Shown: positions 43,445 through 52,550 of the stretch, piece after piece
Numbering within the stretch: position 1 is the first letter of the stretch
Layout: each line of letters opens with the position of its first letter
Made by a program: the position numbers and the translations under genes
The notes under the pieces: model-generated
What the model saw: only the letters and a program-made list of their open reading frames with translations
Databases searched by the model: none
What the model was told of the DNA's origin: nothing
Source of the DNA: Pseudomonadota bacterium
GTDB taxonomy: Bacteria; Pseudomonadota; Gammaproteobacteria; Burkholderiales; Rhodocyclaceae
Length of the DNA stretch: 64,000 nucleotides
Reading direction: 5' to 3'
NCBI GenBank assembly: GCA_018241685.1
Contig: JAFEDJ010000031.1
Span: 62,001-126,000 of the forward strand

Positions 43445-44317
43445 TCAGGGCAAGGGCTCCAGGTGCGTCGTAACTTCGGTGCCCGGCAAGGCTTTGCCGA
43501 GTTCCGCCTCGATCTCGTCGAGCAGCGCATGCCCCTGGCGGACGCTCCACTCGCCCGGCACCAGCACAACCACCTGCAGAAAGGATGAAGCGCCGGCTCG
43601 CCGGGTGCGCAAGCCCTGGAACGCCACACCGCGGCAGTGAAAGGATTCGAGCACGCCGGTGGCGCGCTCCACCGCGGCCCGATCCAGGCTGCGATCCATC
43701 AGCCCATCGATGGACTCCCTGAGCAGCTGCCAGGCCTCCAGCGTGATGTGCAGGCCGACGGCGATGGCGATCAGCGGATCGAGGAGCAGCCAACCGGTCA
43801 GCGCGACCAGTCCGACACCGGCAATGACGCCGACGGACGTCCATACATCGGTCATCAGGTGGCGGGAATCGGCCCGCAGCGCAATCGAGTCGAAACGCTC
43901 GCCGGCCCGACCAAGGATGCGCGCCACGACGAAATTGATGAAGGTCGCCGCCGCCGACCAGGCCAGCCCCCAGCCGGCCGACTCGAGCGGCACCGGGTAG
44001 ATCAGGCGTTCCACGCCGGCCCAGATGATCGCCACCGCAGCGCCGAGGATCAGGATGCCCTCGAAGCCGCTCGAAAAGTACTCCGCCTTGCCGTGCCCGA
44101 AGGGATGCCGCCGGTCCGGCGGATCCCGTGTGACGAGGATCATCCACAGCGCGAACGTGGCACCCGCCAGGTTGACGAAGGACTCCAGCGCATCGGACAG
44201 CAGGCCGACCGAGCCGGTCAGCCACCAGGCCAGCGTCTTCAGGCCGATCGTCGCCACCGCCGCGGCGATCGACAGCCACGCGAAGTGATGCCGCTCGAAG
44301 CGGCTGCCGTCGATCAC
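43445..44317 (-). CDS. Cation diffusion facilitator (CDF) metal transporter
   Basis: 290 residues with six membrane helices and a cytoplasmic C-terminal domain. Metal site A residues appear as LLSDALESFVN (D42) in helix 2 and HLMTDVW (H153, D157) in helix 5. The HPFGHGKAEYF segment (H71, H75) is typical of the Fe/Zn group related to FieF. The C-terminal ferredoxin-like domain ends with THLEPLP. It exports Zn2+, Fe2+ or similar ions from the cytoplasm by proton exchange. It begins 3 bases after the relA stop, so it may be read from the relA transcript. Confidence 0.9.
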   Translation of the reverse strand: MIDGSRFERHHFAWLSIAAAVATIGLKTLAWWLTGSVGLLSDALESFVNLAGATFALWMILVTRDPPDRRHPFGHGKAEYFSSGFEGILILGAAVAIIWAGVERLIYPVPLESAGWGLAWSAAATFINFVVARILGRAGERFDSIALRADSRHLMTDVWTSVGVIAGVGLVALTGWLLLDPLIAIAVGLHITLEAWQLLRESIDGLMDRSLDRAAVERATGVLESFHCRGVAFQGLRTRRAGASSFLQVVVLVPGEWSVRQGHALLDEIEAELGKALPGTEVTTHLEPLP

Positions 44318-44320
44318 CCC

Positions 44321-46531
44321 TCAGCCACGCTCCACGTCGGTGACACCTTTGACCTCCCGGATCAGGGTGACGGCCCGCTGGATCTGGTGCACGCCCTGCA
44401 CCTCCAGCGTGAAGCGCATGCGCGCTGCGCCCTTGCGGCTGAGGGTATTCACGGCGATCACATTGAGTTTTTCCCGCGACAGGACTTCGGAGATGTCGCG
44501 CAGCAGCCCCTGCCGGTCCATCGCATGGACCAGCACGTCCACCGGGAAGACCGCCACTTCCTTGGAAACATTGGCCGCCTCACCCCACTGGGCGCTGATC
44601 AGGCGCTCCGGATGCTGGCGCACCAACTCCTGGAAGTCTCGGCACTCGACGCGGTGGATGGACACACCACGCCCGCGGGTCACGTAGCCCTGGATCGCAT
44701 CCGGCGGCGCTGGCTTGCAGCACCGCCCGAGGGACGTCATCAGCTTGCCGACGCCGACGATCAGGATGGTGTCGCTGGCATCGCCGGAATGGCTCTGGCC
44801 GATGATCACCTCCGGTGTCTCCGGCGACGCCTCCAGGGAGTCCGCACCGCGCAGCGCCACCTGGATGGCCCGCGGCCCAACCTCCCCGCGCCCGGCTGCG
44901 ATGAACAAGGCTTCCGGATTCTTGAAGCCGAGGCGCGTCGCCAGCACCTCGAGATTGACCTGTCCGTGCCCTTCCCGCTGGATTTCCTTGGTCAGCACGC
45001 TGCGGCCACGGACCAGCAGCTCCTCCTCTTCGAGGGCGCTGAAGTACTGCTTGATCTTCTGGCGCGCCCGCGACGTCGCCACGTAGTTCTGCTGCGCATT
45101 GAGCCAGTCACGGGACGGCCCACCCTCCTTGGTGGACATGATCTCCACCGTTTGGCCGTTTTCCAGCTGCGTGTTGAGGGTGACCAGCTGGCCATTGACC
45201 TTGGCACCACGGCAGCGGTGGCCAAGGTCGGTATGTACACGGTAGGCGAAGTCGATCGGCGTCGCCCCGCGCGGCAGGTCGATGACCCGCCCCTGCGGCG
45301 TCAGCGCGTAGATCGTGTCGTCCAGCGAAGCCCGCTTGAACTGCTCCAGCCAGTCCGCCGAATCCGTCACCTCATCGCGCCACGACAGCAGGCTGCGCAG
45401 CAGCGCGATCTTCTCGTCGTACTCGCCGGTCGACGCGCCGGAACCTTCCTTGTAGCGCCAGTGGGCGGCCACGCCGAGCTCGGCATGGTTGTGCATCGCG
45501 TGGGTACGGATCTGCACCTCCAGCGCGCGCCCGTCGCCGGCGTACACGGCGGTATGCAGGGACTGGTAGTTGTTGCCCTTGGGCATCGAGATGTAGTCGT
45601 CGAACTCCTTGGGGATCGGCGTCCAGATCTGGTGCACGATGCCCAGCACCGCATAGCAGTCCTTCACCTCGTCCACCAGCACGCGCAGCGCGCGCACGTC
45701 GTAGATCTGCGAGAAATCCAGGCGCTTGGCGCGCATCTTGTTGTAGATGCTGTAGATGTGCTTGGGCCGGCCATACACCTCGGCCTTGACGCCGATGGCC
45801 TCCACCTCGCTCTTCAGGCGGGCGACCGCATCGACGATGAACTGCTCGCGCTCCACGCGCCGCTCATCGAGCATGCGCGCGATACGCTTGTAGGTTTCGG
45901 GCTCCAGAAAGCGGAAGGACAAATCCTCCAGTTCCCACTTGAGCTGCCAGATGCCGAGCCGGTTGGCCAGCGGCGCGTAGATGTCGAGACTCTCGCGGGC
46001 GATGGATTCGCGGATCTTGCCCGGGTGGTCGGTGAAGTAGCGCAGCGTCTGCGTGCGCGACGACACCCGCAACAGCACCACGCGGATGTCCTCCACCATG
46101 GCCAGCAGCATCTTGCGCAGCACCTCGCTCTGGGCGCGGATCTCGGGGGCGCTGGCGGTGGACGTCATGCGCGTGATGACACGCAGCCCGTTGAGCCTGC
46201 GCAGGCCATCCACCAGCCTCGCGACGCTGGCGCCGAAGCGGGCGGCAATCTGCTCGCCCGAATGGTCCAGCACGTCACCGAGCGCAAAACACAGTGCCGC
46301 CGTGCGCGTATCCGCGTCGAGACGCAGGGACGCGACGATCAGCGCGGAGCCGAGGGCGTGCTGCCAGATGGGTTCGTTGGTGCCGAGGGTACGCTCCCCA
46401 TAGAGCGGCTGGACCCACTCGAGGGCGGCACCCACGCGGGCGGCATCATCCGGGCCGAGCCCCTCGCACAATAATTCGACCGCGGAGAACGCGGACACGG
46501 ATTGGGAAATCGAATGTGTAACGGCAACCAT
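44321..46531 (-). CDS. relA: GTP pyrophosphokinase RelA
   Basis: 736 residues. Domain order: an N-terminal pseudo-hydrolase domain (about 35-195), synthetase (about 230-370), TGS (about 400-465), helical/zinc-finger region, and a C-terminal ACT domain (about 660-736). The hydrolase HD motif is lost: the stretch reads ALCFALGDVLDHSGE. The synthetase has EFDDYI (EXDD), as in RelA, where bifunctional enzymes have RXKD. It therefore makes (p)ppGpp from GTP/GDP and ATP on stalled ribosomes, and probably cannot hydrolyse it. A separate SpoT-like enzyme should exist elsewhere. Confidence 0.95.
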   Translation of the reverse strand: MVAVTHSISQSVSAFSAVELLCEGLGPDDAARVGAALEWVQPLYGERTLGTNEPIWQHALGSALIVASLRLDADTRTAALCFALGDVLDHSGEQIAARFGASVARLVDGLRRLNGLRVITRMTSTASAPEIRAQSEVLRKMLLAMVEDIRVVLLRVSSRTQTLRYFTDHPGKIRESIARESLDIYAPLANRLGIWQLKWELEDLSFRFLEPETYKRIARMLDERRVEREQFIVDAVARLKSEVEAIGVKAEVYGRPKHIYSIYNKMRAKRLDFSQIYDVRALRVLVDEVKDCYAVLGIVHQIWTPIPKEFDDYISMPKGNNYQSLHTAVYAGDGRALEVQIRTHAMHNHAELGVAAHWRYKEGSGASTGEYDEKIALLRSLLSWRDEVTDSADWLEQFKRASLDDTIYALTPQGRVIDLPRGATPIDFAYRVHTDLGHRCRGAKVNGQLVTLNTQLENGQTVEIMSTKEGGPSRDWLNAQQNYVATSRARQKIKQYFSALEEEELLVRGRSVLTKEIQREGHGQVNLEVLATRLGFKNPEALFIAAGRGEVGPRAIQVALRGADSLEASPETPEVIIGQSHSGDASDTILIVGVGKLMTSLGRCCKPAPPDAIQGYVTRGRGVSIHRVECRDFQELVRQHPERLISAQWGEAANVSKEVAVFPVDVLVHAMDRQGLLRDISEVLSREKLNVIAVNTLSRKGAARMRFTLEVQGVHQIQRAVTLIREVKGVTDVERG

Positions 46532-46652
46532 GCCGACATTATCCTATAGGCTGATGACGCAAAGCTTGATCTTCATCGTATTCGAGTGACCGACGACACG
46601 CCGGTACGGCCTTGCCACGATACCGGCCCCCTTCGACAGACATCGACCCGCC

Positions 46653-47423
46653 ATGTTCTCCGCCTTCCGCCGCTGGCGCCGCCGGCGCACCGCCGACCGC
46701 ATGCAGGTGGCTCCCTCACAATGGGAGCGCATCGAGCAGAGCCTGCCCTTCCTCGATTTCCTGCCTGCGCCAGACCGCCCGCGCCTGCGCAGGCTGGCCC
46801 TCGAATTCCTGGCCGACAAGCAGATCCACGGCGCCGAGGGCGTGAACGTCACCGACGACATGTTGCTGTCCATCGCACTGCAGGCCTGCCTGCCGATCCT
46901 CCATATCGGCCTCGATGCCTACGCTGACTGGGTCGGCATCGTGGTCTATCCCGGCGATTTCATCATCCCGCGCACTGTCATCGACGAGGACGGCATCGTC
47001 CATGAATACGATGACGAGGTGCTCGGCGAAGCCTGGGAAGGCGGGCCGGTGCTGCTCTCGTGGTTCGACGGTGAAGCGCAGCCCGAAGGCATCAACGTGG
47101 TGATCCACGAATTTGCCCACAAACTGGACATGGGCAACGGCGAAGTGGACGGCTACCCGGCCCTGCCCGCCGACATGTCCGCCACCGACTGGGCGGCTGC
47201 TTTCCAGCCCGCTTTCGATGATTTCTGCCGGCGCGTGGATGGCGGTGAGGACACCCTGCTGGACCCCTACGGCGCCGAGCATCCGGCCGAGTTTTTCGCG
47301 GTCATGAGTGAGGCCTTCTTCGAGACGCCGGGGCTCCTGAAATCCGAATACCCCGCTGTTTACAGGCAGCTTTCCCTGTTCTACCGGCAGGATCCGGTGG
47401 CCCGCGAAACGCCTTCGCAATAA
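46653..47423 (+). CDS. mtfA: MtfA-family zinc peptidase
   Basis: 256 residues. The zinc motif VVIHEFAHKLDMGNGEVDGYP (HExxH, near residue 152) and the following EHPAEFFAVMSEAFFE (the Glu ligand in a gluzincin-like fold) identify the MtfA (DgsA anti-repressor) family. In E. coli MtfA binds and inactivates the glucose PTS repressor Mlc and has aminopeptidase activity. It is cytoplasmic. It is divergent from relA. No Mlc homologue is in the window. Confidence 0.92.
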   Translation: MFSAFRRWRRRRTADRMQVAPSQWERIEQSLPFLDFLPAPDRPRLRRLALEFLADKQIHGAEGVNVTDDMLLSIALQACLPILHIGLDAYADWVGIVVYPGDFIIPRTVIDEDGIVHEYDDEVLGEAWEGGPVLLSWFDGEAQPEGINVVIHEFAHKLDMGNGEVDGYPALPADMSATDWAAAFQPAFDDFCRRVDGGEDTLLDPYGAEHPAEFFAVMSEAFFETPGLLKSEYPAVYRQLSLFYRQDPVARETPSQ

Positions 47424-47450
47424 AACCGACAGCATTCCTGAAACAAAACT

Positions 47451-47479
47451 TTGAAGTCCCCGACTCCGCTGTCTACAGT
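47451..47479 (+). promoter_or_regulatory. Probable sigma-70 promoter of the host-attachment family gene
   Basis: TTGAAG (47451-47456) and TACAGT (47474-47479) with exact 17-base spacing. It lies 45 bases before the start codon at 47525 and after the mtfA stop. GGAGAG serves as ribosome binding site. Confidence 0.5.
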
Positions 47480-47524
47480 GGGTAAGCCGCCTCGGCATTC
47501 CTTACCAAGTGTGGAGAGCAATTC

Positions 47525-47965
47525 ATGGCTATTACCTGGATTCTGGTCGCCAATGCGAGTCTTGCCCGCCTGTATGCCAACCTTGGACCCAAGCAGGGCC
47601 TGCAGCTCGTGAAGGAAATCGCACACCCCGCCAGCCGCATGAAGAATTCCGACCTGTCATCCGACCGTGCCGGGCAGATGCAGGCCTCCATCAGCGGACA
47701 TGGCGCCCGGGAACAGCAGACGCCACCAAAAGAGAACGCCGCCCGCAGTTTTGCCCAGAAGCTCGCCAAGGAACTCTATCTGGGGCGCAGCCGCAACCTG
47801 TTCGGCCGCGCCATCGTCATCGCACCACCGTCATTCATGGGCATGCTCAATTCCGTTCTCGACCGACCAACCGCGCAGCTGATCACCGACCGCTTCGAGA
47901 AGGACTACACCAAGACGCCGGAACCGGCACTCCGCGATCATCTGGAAGGATGCCTGTTCGTCTGA
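47525..47965 (+). CDS. Host-attachment protein family (PF10116-like)
   Basis: 146 residues. The N-terminal TWILVANASLARLY is the family hallmark, in which a beta strand and a helix start an eRF1-domain-2-like (baeRF) fold. The middle part PAS-RMKNSDLSSDRAGQ, the ELYLGRSRNLFGRAIVIAPPSFMGML segment and TKTPEPALRDHL also fit. The name comes from an Agrobacterium gene; actual biochemical roles in bacteria are not settled. It is transcribed alone from its own promoter and ended by the terminator at 48029-48067. Confidence 0.85.
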   Translation: MAITWILVANASLARLYANLGPKQGLQLVKEIAHPASRMKNSDLSSDRAGQMQASISGHGAREQQTPPKENAARSFAQKLAKELYLGRSRNLFGRAIVIAPPSFMGMLNSVLDRPTAQLITDRFEKDYTKTPEPALRDHLEGCLFV

Positions 47966-48028
47966 ACCACGATTCGAGTTGTACCGCTCCTCTGACCTCC
48001 CGGCGCGCCCATTCGGGTTAGCGCACTT

Positions 48029-48067
48029 TCAGGCGGCCGCGATGCCCATCGTTGCCGCCTGATTTTT
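48029..48067 (+). terminator. Strong intrinsic terminator
   Basis: TCAGGCGGC (48029-48037) pairs with GCCGCCTGA (48054-48062), with an inner CGATG/CATCG pair in the loop and TTTTT after it (48063-48067). It ends the host-attachment family gene and faces the minus-strand thpR stop at 48088. Confidence 0.9.
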
Positions 48068-48087
48068 GTCCAGCCGAAGCAAGCCCC

Positions 48088-48615
48088 TCAGTCCAGTGCC
48101 CACGCGGCCACCCGCTGATAGTCTGCGCCATGCGGTGCCAGGCAAGACGCCATCAGCGCCCACTCGGCAACGTCCCACTCCAGCGGCTCGAAAACCGCCG
48201 GCACATAAGGCGTGCGCGCCTTGCGCAACAAGGTCATATGCGGCACGAAGGCCGGCTCACTGACGGGCAGGCCGATCGCTGCCACTTCCCGGCGGATGTC
48301 GGCCGCCAGCTGCAGCAAGGCCGGCGGCACCTCCGTACACCCTGCCCACAGGATATGGTTGTGGGCCCAGTGGCCGACGGTATCCAGCCGTATATGGAAA
48401 CGCGGCACGCGGACCCGGCCCAGCACCATCAGGAGCTCGGGCAAGCGGTCCTCCACCACCGCACCGATGAAGGCCAGCGTGAGATGCAGGGTCTCCTGCC
48501 GCATGATCCGCCCACCGCAGTCCCGGTGAGCCTGGCCCGCCAGTTGGTGCAGGCGCTCGGCCAGTGCCGGCTCCGGCCACAGGGCCAGGAAGAGCCGGCG
48601 GCTTTGTTCAGCCAT
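48088..48615 (-). CDS. thpR: RNA 2',3'-cyclic phosphodiesterase (LigT/ThpR)
   Basis: 175 residues from the ATG at 48615. Two HxTx motifs, HLTLAF (about residue 44) and HMTLLR (about residue 128), form the 2H phosphoesterase active site. The N-terminus [17 protein letters not shown] is typical. The enzyme opens 2',3'-cyclic phosphates on RNA and may reverse or promote 2'-5' ligation. Its start overlaps the ispF stop (48608) by 8 bases, so it is coupled to the ispD-ispF unit. Confidence 0.92.
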   Translation of the reverse strand: MAEQSRRLFLALWPEPALAERLHQLAGQAHRDCGGRIMRQETLHLTLAFIGAVVEDRLPELLMVLGRVRVPRFHIRLDTVGHWAHNHILWAGCTEVPPALLQLAADIRREVAAIGLPVSEPAFVPHMTLLRKARTPYVPAVFEPLEWDVAEWALMASCLAPHGADYQRVAAWALD

Positions 48616-49099
48616 CCACGCGGGCCAACAGCGCCACCGCCTGGGCGGCGATACCCTCGCCACGGCCGGTGAAGCCGAGCTTCTCGGTGGTCTTGCCCTT
48701 GACGTTGATGACGGCCGGCTCCACGCCCAGGTCTGCCGCGATGTTGGCGATCATCGCCGGCACGTGGGGCAGGATCTTCGGCGCGCGGGCGATCACGGTC
48801 GCATCCACGTTGATGGTCTGCCAACCGGCGGCTCGCGCGGCGGCGGCAGCCTCACGCAGCAGCACGCGGGAATCCGCTCCCTCGAAACGGGGATCGGTGT
48901 CGGGAAAATGGCGGCCGATGTCGCCCAGGCCGGCCGCGCCGAGGATGGCATCGGTGATCGTGTGCAGCAGCACGTCGGCATCCGAATGGCCGAGCAGGCC
49001 ACGGGCGAAGGGAATCGTCACGCCGCCGATGATCAGCGGACGGCCGGGAACCAGGGCGTGGACGTCGAAGCCCTGGCCAATGCGGAACGGAACATTCAT
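48608..49099 (-). CDS. ispF: 2-C-methyl-D-erythritol 2,4-cyclodiphosphate synthase
   Basis: 163 residues from the ATG at 49099 ([14 protein letters not shown]); a longer in-frame start at 49129 is within isp[10 protein letters not shown] holds the zinc ligands D and [12 protein letters not shown] (zinc His and substrate contacts), [10 protein letters not shown] and the late [17 protein letters not shown] complete the family pattern. It is the fifth step of the MEP isoprenoid pathway. It follows ispD after 2 bases. The neighbouring ispD and thpR suggest one transcript. Confidence 0.97.
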   Translation of the reverse strand: MNVPFRIGQGFDVHALVPGRPLIIGGVTIPFARGLLGHSDADVLLHTITDAILGAAGLGDIGRHFPDTDPRFEGADSRVLLREAAAAARAAGWQTINVDATVIARAPKILPHVPAMIANIAADLGVEPAVINVKGKTTEKLGFTGRGEGIAAQAVALLARVDG

Positions 49100-49101
49100 C
49101 T

Positions 49102-49803
49102 CTATGACTCCCGGTGTTGCAGGATCCATTCGGCCAGGTGCAGGTCGAGCGGGAAGGTCACCTTCAGATTGGTCGGATCGCCGCGCACCAGGCGCGGCTT
49201 GAGGCCCATCGCCTCAATGGCGCTGGCCTCGTCGGTGACGTGGCGGGCATTTTCCAGCGCACGCTTGAGCATCACGTAACGGAACATCTGCGGCGTCTGG
49301 GCCTGCCACAGGCCATCCCGCGGCACGGTGGCAGCGATGCGGTGCAGGCTGTCCTCGCGCTTCAGGGTGTCTGCCACCGGCACCGCCAGGATGCCACCCA
49401 CCTCGTCGTGGATCAGCTCACGCACCAGGTTCTCGATATGCCAGGGCGCCAGGCACGGCCGCGCCGCGTCATGGACGAGAACCCAGTCGGATTCGGACGT
49501 ATCATCGGCAATGGCGCGCAAGCCATTGAGCACGCTGTCAGCCCGGGACGCCCCGCCACAGAACAGGGGCACCAGGCGGTCGCCGAAGGGACTCCAGTCA
49601 TGACGGTCCCACTCCTGATCACCCACCGAAAGGACTACATAGACCCGATCGATCACCGGCGATGCGCACAGCACCGCCAGGGTGTGTCGGATCAGAGGCT
49701 CGCCGAGCAGGGAAAGATATTGTTTGGGCTGTTCGCCGCCCATCCGGCTGCCGCTTCCGGCCGCCGGCACCATCGCATAACAACGGGTCGTAGGATTTCG
49801 CAT
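49102..49803 (-). CDS. ispD: 2-C-methyl-D-erythritol 4-phosphate cytidylyltransferase
   Basis: 233 residues. The CTP-binding [19 protein letters not shown] (near residue 12) and [19 protein letters not shown] and [12 protein letters not shown] are the IspD signatures. It makes CDP-methylerythritol from CTP and MEP in the isoprenoid pathway. The stop is 2 bases before the ispF start. Upstream is a divergent DUF4010 gene 72 bases away. Full length for the family. Confidence 0.97.
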   Translation of the reverse strand: MRNPTTRCYAMVPAAGSGSRMGGEQPKQYLSLLGEPLIRHTLAVLCASPVIDRVYVVLSVGDQEWDRHDWSPFGDRLVPLFCGGASRADSVLNGLRAIADDTSESDWVLVHDAARPCLAPWHIENLVRELIHDEVGGILAVPVADTLKREDSLHRIAATVPRDGLWQAQTPQMFRYVMLKRALENARHVTDEASAIEAMGLKPRLVRGDPTNLKVTFPLDLHLAEWILQHRES

Positions 49804-49874
49804 CGCGCGATTCTACTCAATGTCACCCACGATCCTGCCGCTGATTAAGCCGTACGACTTTTCGGAGAACCCTC

Positions 49875-51143
49875 ATGCTGTTCTCGCAAGCCTTCGACCC
49901 CCGCGAACTGGAAGCCCTGGCCCTCGCTACCGCGATCGGCCTGCTGATGGGCCTCGAGCGGGAACGTCGCCCGTCCGCCCTTGCCGGCGTACGCACCTTC
50001 GGCCTGACCGGTCTGCTCGGTGCGCTGGCCGGGCTCCTCACCGAACAACTTACCGAGCCCGCGCTGCTGGTCGGCGGCTTCGTGCTGGTCGCTGCCACGA
50101 TCATCGCCGCCAACTACCGCCAGCCCGAACCCAACGACCCGGGCACCACCTCCGTCGTGGCCCTGCTGGTGTGTTACTGCCTCGGCGCGATGGTCTGGCT
50201 GGGGCACGGGCGGCTGGCCGTCATGGCGGCGGTCGGCTCGACGATGCTGCTCTATTTCAAGTCCGAACTGCGCGGCGTCGCCGCCCGCCTGACCAGCCAG
50301 GACTGGCGCTCGATCCTGCAGTTCTCGGTGCTGTCGCTGATCGTGCTGCCCATCCTGCCGGACCGGGGCTTCGGGCCCTACGAGGCGATCAACCCCCATC
50401 AGGTATGGCTGATGATCGTGCTGATCTCAGGCGTCAGCCTCACCGGCTATGCCGCACTGCGCCTGGTGGGCGCCCGTTATGGCGCACCACTGCTCGGCCT
50501 GCTCGGCGGCCTCGTCTCCAGCACCGCCACGACGATGGTGTTCTCCCGCCATGCCCGCGAGAACCCGGCCATGGCACCGACGGCCAAGCTGGTCATCCTG
50601 CTCGCCAACCTGATCATGGTCGTGCGGGTGCTGGCGATCGCCGGGGCGCTGTCGCCGGACATCACCCCGCTGCTGCTGACCGGCTGCGTGCTGGCGGTGC
50701 TCGTCGGCAGTGTGGTCATCGCCTTCGACTGGCACAAGCTGGCCAGCAAGGACACACTCCCTGTGCCTGAAACACGCAACCCGACCGAGCTGCGCGCGGC
50801 CATGGGCTTCGGCCTGCTGTACGCCATCGTGCTGCTGTGCGCCGCCTGGCTGTCGGACATCGCCGGCCAGGGCGGTCTCTACTTGCTGGCCTTCGCCTCG
50901 GGCCTGACCGATGTGGACGCCATCACCCTGTCGACGCTGCGTCTGTTGAATCTGGGCAAACTCGAATTGATGCCATCTGCGATCGCCATCCTGCTGGCGA
51001 TGCTCGCCAACCTGGCGTTCAAGTCGGGGCTGGCCTTCGCCCTCGGCGGCCGGGACCTCGGCCGGCGCGTCGTCGGTGGCATGCTGGTCGTCGGCGCCGG
51101 GCTGGGCGCCGGTATCGGCTGGTTGCTGCATACCTCCCTATAA
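49875..51143 (+). CDS. MgtC/SapB- and DUF4010-family membrane protein
   Basis: 422 residues with about twelve hydrophobic helices. The N-terminal ATAIGLLMGLERERRPSALAGVRTFGLTGLLGAL is the MgtC/SapB-like domain signature, and the rest (about 180-422) matches DUF4010. Unlike true MgtC there is no C-terminal cytoplasmic ACT-like domain. Function unknown; possibly an ion or small-molecule permease. It stands directly before the AmmeMemoRadiSam operon, and its stop is 35 bases from the amrB start, so co-transcription is likely. Confidence 0.85.
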   Translation: MLFSQAFDPRELEALALATAIGLLMGLERERRPSALAGVRTFGLTGLLGALAGLLTEQLTEPALLVGGFVLVAATIIAANYRQPEPNDPGTTSVVALLVCYCLGAMVWLGHGRLAVMAAVGSTMLLYFKSELRGVAARLTSQDWRSILQFSVLSLIVLPILPDRGFGPYEAINPHQVWLMIVLISGVSLTGYAALRLVGARYGAPLLGLLGGLVSSTATTMVFSRHARENPAMAPTAKLVILLANLIMVVRVLAIAGALSPDITPLLLTGCVLAVLVGSVVIAFDWHKLASKDTLPVPETRNPTELRAAMGFGLLYAIVLLCAAWLSDIAGQGGLYLLAFASGLTDVDAITLSTLRLLNLGKLELMPSAIAILLAMLANLAFKSGLAFALGGRDLGRRVVGGMLVVGAGLGAGIGWLLHTSL

Positions 51144-51178
51144 TGGAATCAGGCAAGCCTGTCGGATTGAAGGAAATC

Positions 51179-51997
51179 ATGGCTCACGCATCCCACCGTC
51201 TGCCGGCTGTCGCCGGCATGTTCTACCCTGCGGATCCCCACAGCCTGCATGCGCAGGTCGCGGGTTTCCTGTCGTCGGCGATCCCCGCCGAAGTCGTCGA
51301 AGCCCCGAAGGCGCTGGTCGTCCCCCACGCCGGCTACATCTATTCAGGCGCGGTGGCAGCGAGTGCCTACAGCGAGCTCGTCCAGCGCCGCGACGTGATC
51401 CGCCGCGTACTGATCCTCTGCCCAACGCACCGCGTGGCAGTACGCGGCATGGCCATTCCGGCGGCCCAGACCTTCCTCACACCTCTCGGCGCCGTATCGG
51501 TGGACCGGGAAGCCTGGCTGCAGGCCCGGGAGCTGCCCGGCGTGGTCGTGGATGACCGCCCCCACGCGGATGAGCACGCGATCGAAGTCCAGTTGCCCTT
51601 CCTGCAGAGCACGCTGGATCATTTCGAGATCCTGCCCATCGCCGTCGGCGACATCGAACCGCAGCGGGTGGCGAGCCTGCTGGAAACCCTGTGGGGTGGC
51701 CCGGAAACCCTGATCGTCATCAGCTCCGACCTGTCCCACTACCACCCCTATCGCCAAGCACAGCTGCGCGACAAGGCCACCATCGCCCAGATCCGCCAGC
51801 TCGATGCCCGCCTGGAAGGCGAACAGGCCTGCGGTGCCGACGCCATCAACGGCCTGCTCCTTGCCGCCATCCGCCACCACCTGACGCCCCACGTGCTCGA
51901 CTTGCGCAACTCGGGTGACACCGCCGGCGACCGCGACCACGTGGTCGGCTACGCATCGATCGCCTTCTCCGAGGACCGCCAGCATGCCCACCACTGA
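51179..51997 (+). CDS. amrB: AmmeMemoRadiSam system protein B (MEMO1 family)
   Basis: 272 residues from the ATG at 51179, with GAAGGAAA upstream (a possible ATG at 51143 adds 12 codons). It is a Memo-fold protein, related to extradiol dioxygenases. H50 (VVPHAGYIYSG), H84 (CPTHR) and H187 (SSDLSHYHP) align with the three metal-binding histidines of human MEMO1; the human cysteine ligand is absent, as in other bacterial members. AmrB is always found with AmrA and AmrS. Its biochemical role is unknown in bacteria. The stop overlaps amrA by 14 bases. Confidence 0.93.
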   Translation: MAHASHRLPAVAGMFYPADPHSLHAQVAGFLSSAIPAEVVEAPKALVVPHAGYIYSGAVAASAYSELVQRRDVIRRVLILCPTHRVAVRGMAIPAAQTFLTPLGAVSVDREAWLQARELPGVVVDDRPHADEHAIEVQLPFLQSTLDHFEILPIAVGDIEPQRVASLLETLWGGPETLIVISSDLSHYHPYRQAQLRDKATIAQIRQLDARLEGEQACGADAINGLLLAAIRHHLTPHVLDLRNSGDTAGDRDHVVGYASIAFSEDRQHAHH

Positions 51998-52547
51998 CAC
52001 CCTCGGCCCAGTGCTGCTGGCCCAGGCCCGCAAGGCTATTGCCAACGCGCTCGGCCAATCCGCCCCGCAGCCGCCCGATCATCCGCAACTGAAGGAACGC
52101 GGCGCCAGCTTCGTCACTCTGACTATTGATGGAGAGTTGCGCGGCTGCATCGGCAGCCTCAACGCCCACCGCGCCCTTGGCGAGGACGTACGTGAGAATG
52201 CAGTGGCCGCCGCGCTGCGTGATCCACGTTTTCCGCCGCTGTCAGCAGCGGAATTCGCGCGGGTCAGCATCGAGGTCTCCCTGCTCAGCGAACCGGACTT
52301 CATGGAGTTCCGTGACGAGGCCGACGCTCTCGCCCAGTTGGTACCCGGCCGCGATGGGGTGATCTTTTTCAACGGCTGCCAGAAAGCCACTTTCCTGCCC
52401 CAGGTGTGGGATCAACTGCCCGATCCCCGCGATTTCATGGCGGCGCTCAAGCGTAAAGCCCGCCTGCCCGCCGACTTCTGGGGCCCCAACGTAATGCTGG
52501 CCCGTTACGAGGTCCGCAAATGGCACGAGGGCAGCGAACTGGAGTAG
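51984..52547 (+). CDS. amrA: AmmeMemoRadiSam system protein A (AMMECR1 family)
   Basis: 187 residues from the ATG at 51984, inside the end of amrB. The family core LRGCIGSL (about residue 53-60), followed by NAVAAALRDPRFPPLSAAEF and IEVSLLSEP, is complete, and FLPQVWDQLPDPRDFMAALKRKA is the C-terminal signature. Human AMMECR1 is linked to a contiguous gene syndrome, but its chemistry is unknown. The strict pairing with the radical SAM protein AmrS suggests a shared pathway. Overlaps at both ends show tight coupling. Confidence 0.95.
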   Translation: MPTTDTLGPVLLAQARKAIANALGQSAPQPPDHPQLKERGASFVTLTIDGELRGCIGSLNAHRALGEDVRENAVAAALRDPRFPPLSAAEFARVSIEVSLLSEPDFMEFRDEADALAQLVPGRDGVIFFNGCQKATFLPQVWDQLPDPRDFMAALKRKARLPADFWGPNVMLARYEVRKWHEGSELE

Positions 52548-52550
52548 ATC

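Noticed and set aside
43637..46474. A 945-codon open frame on the plus strand
   Set aside because: Antisense to the CDF transporter and relA. His/Arg/Gln-rich with no motif; the minus-strand genes are unmistakable.
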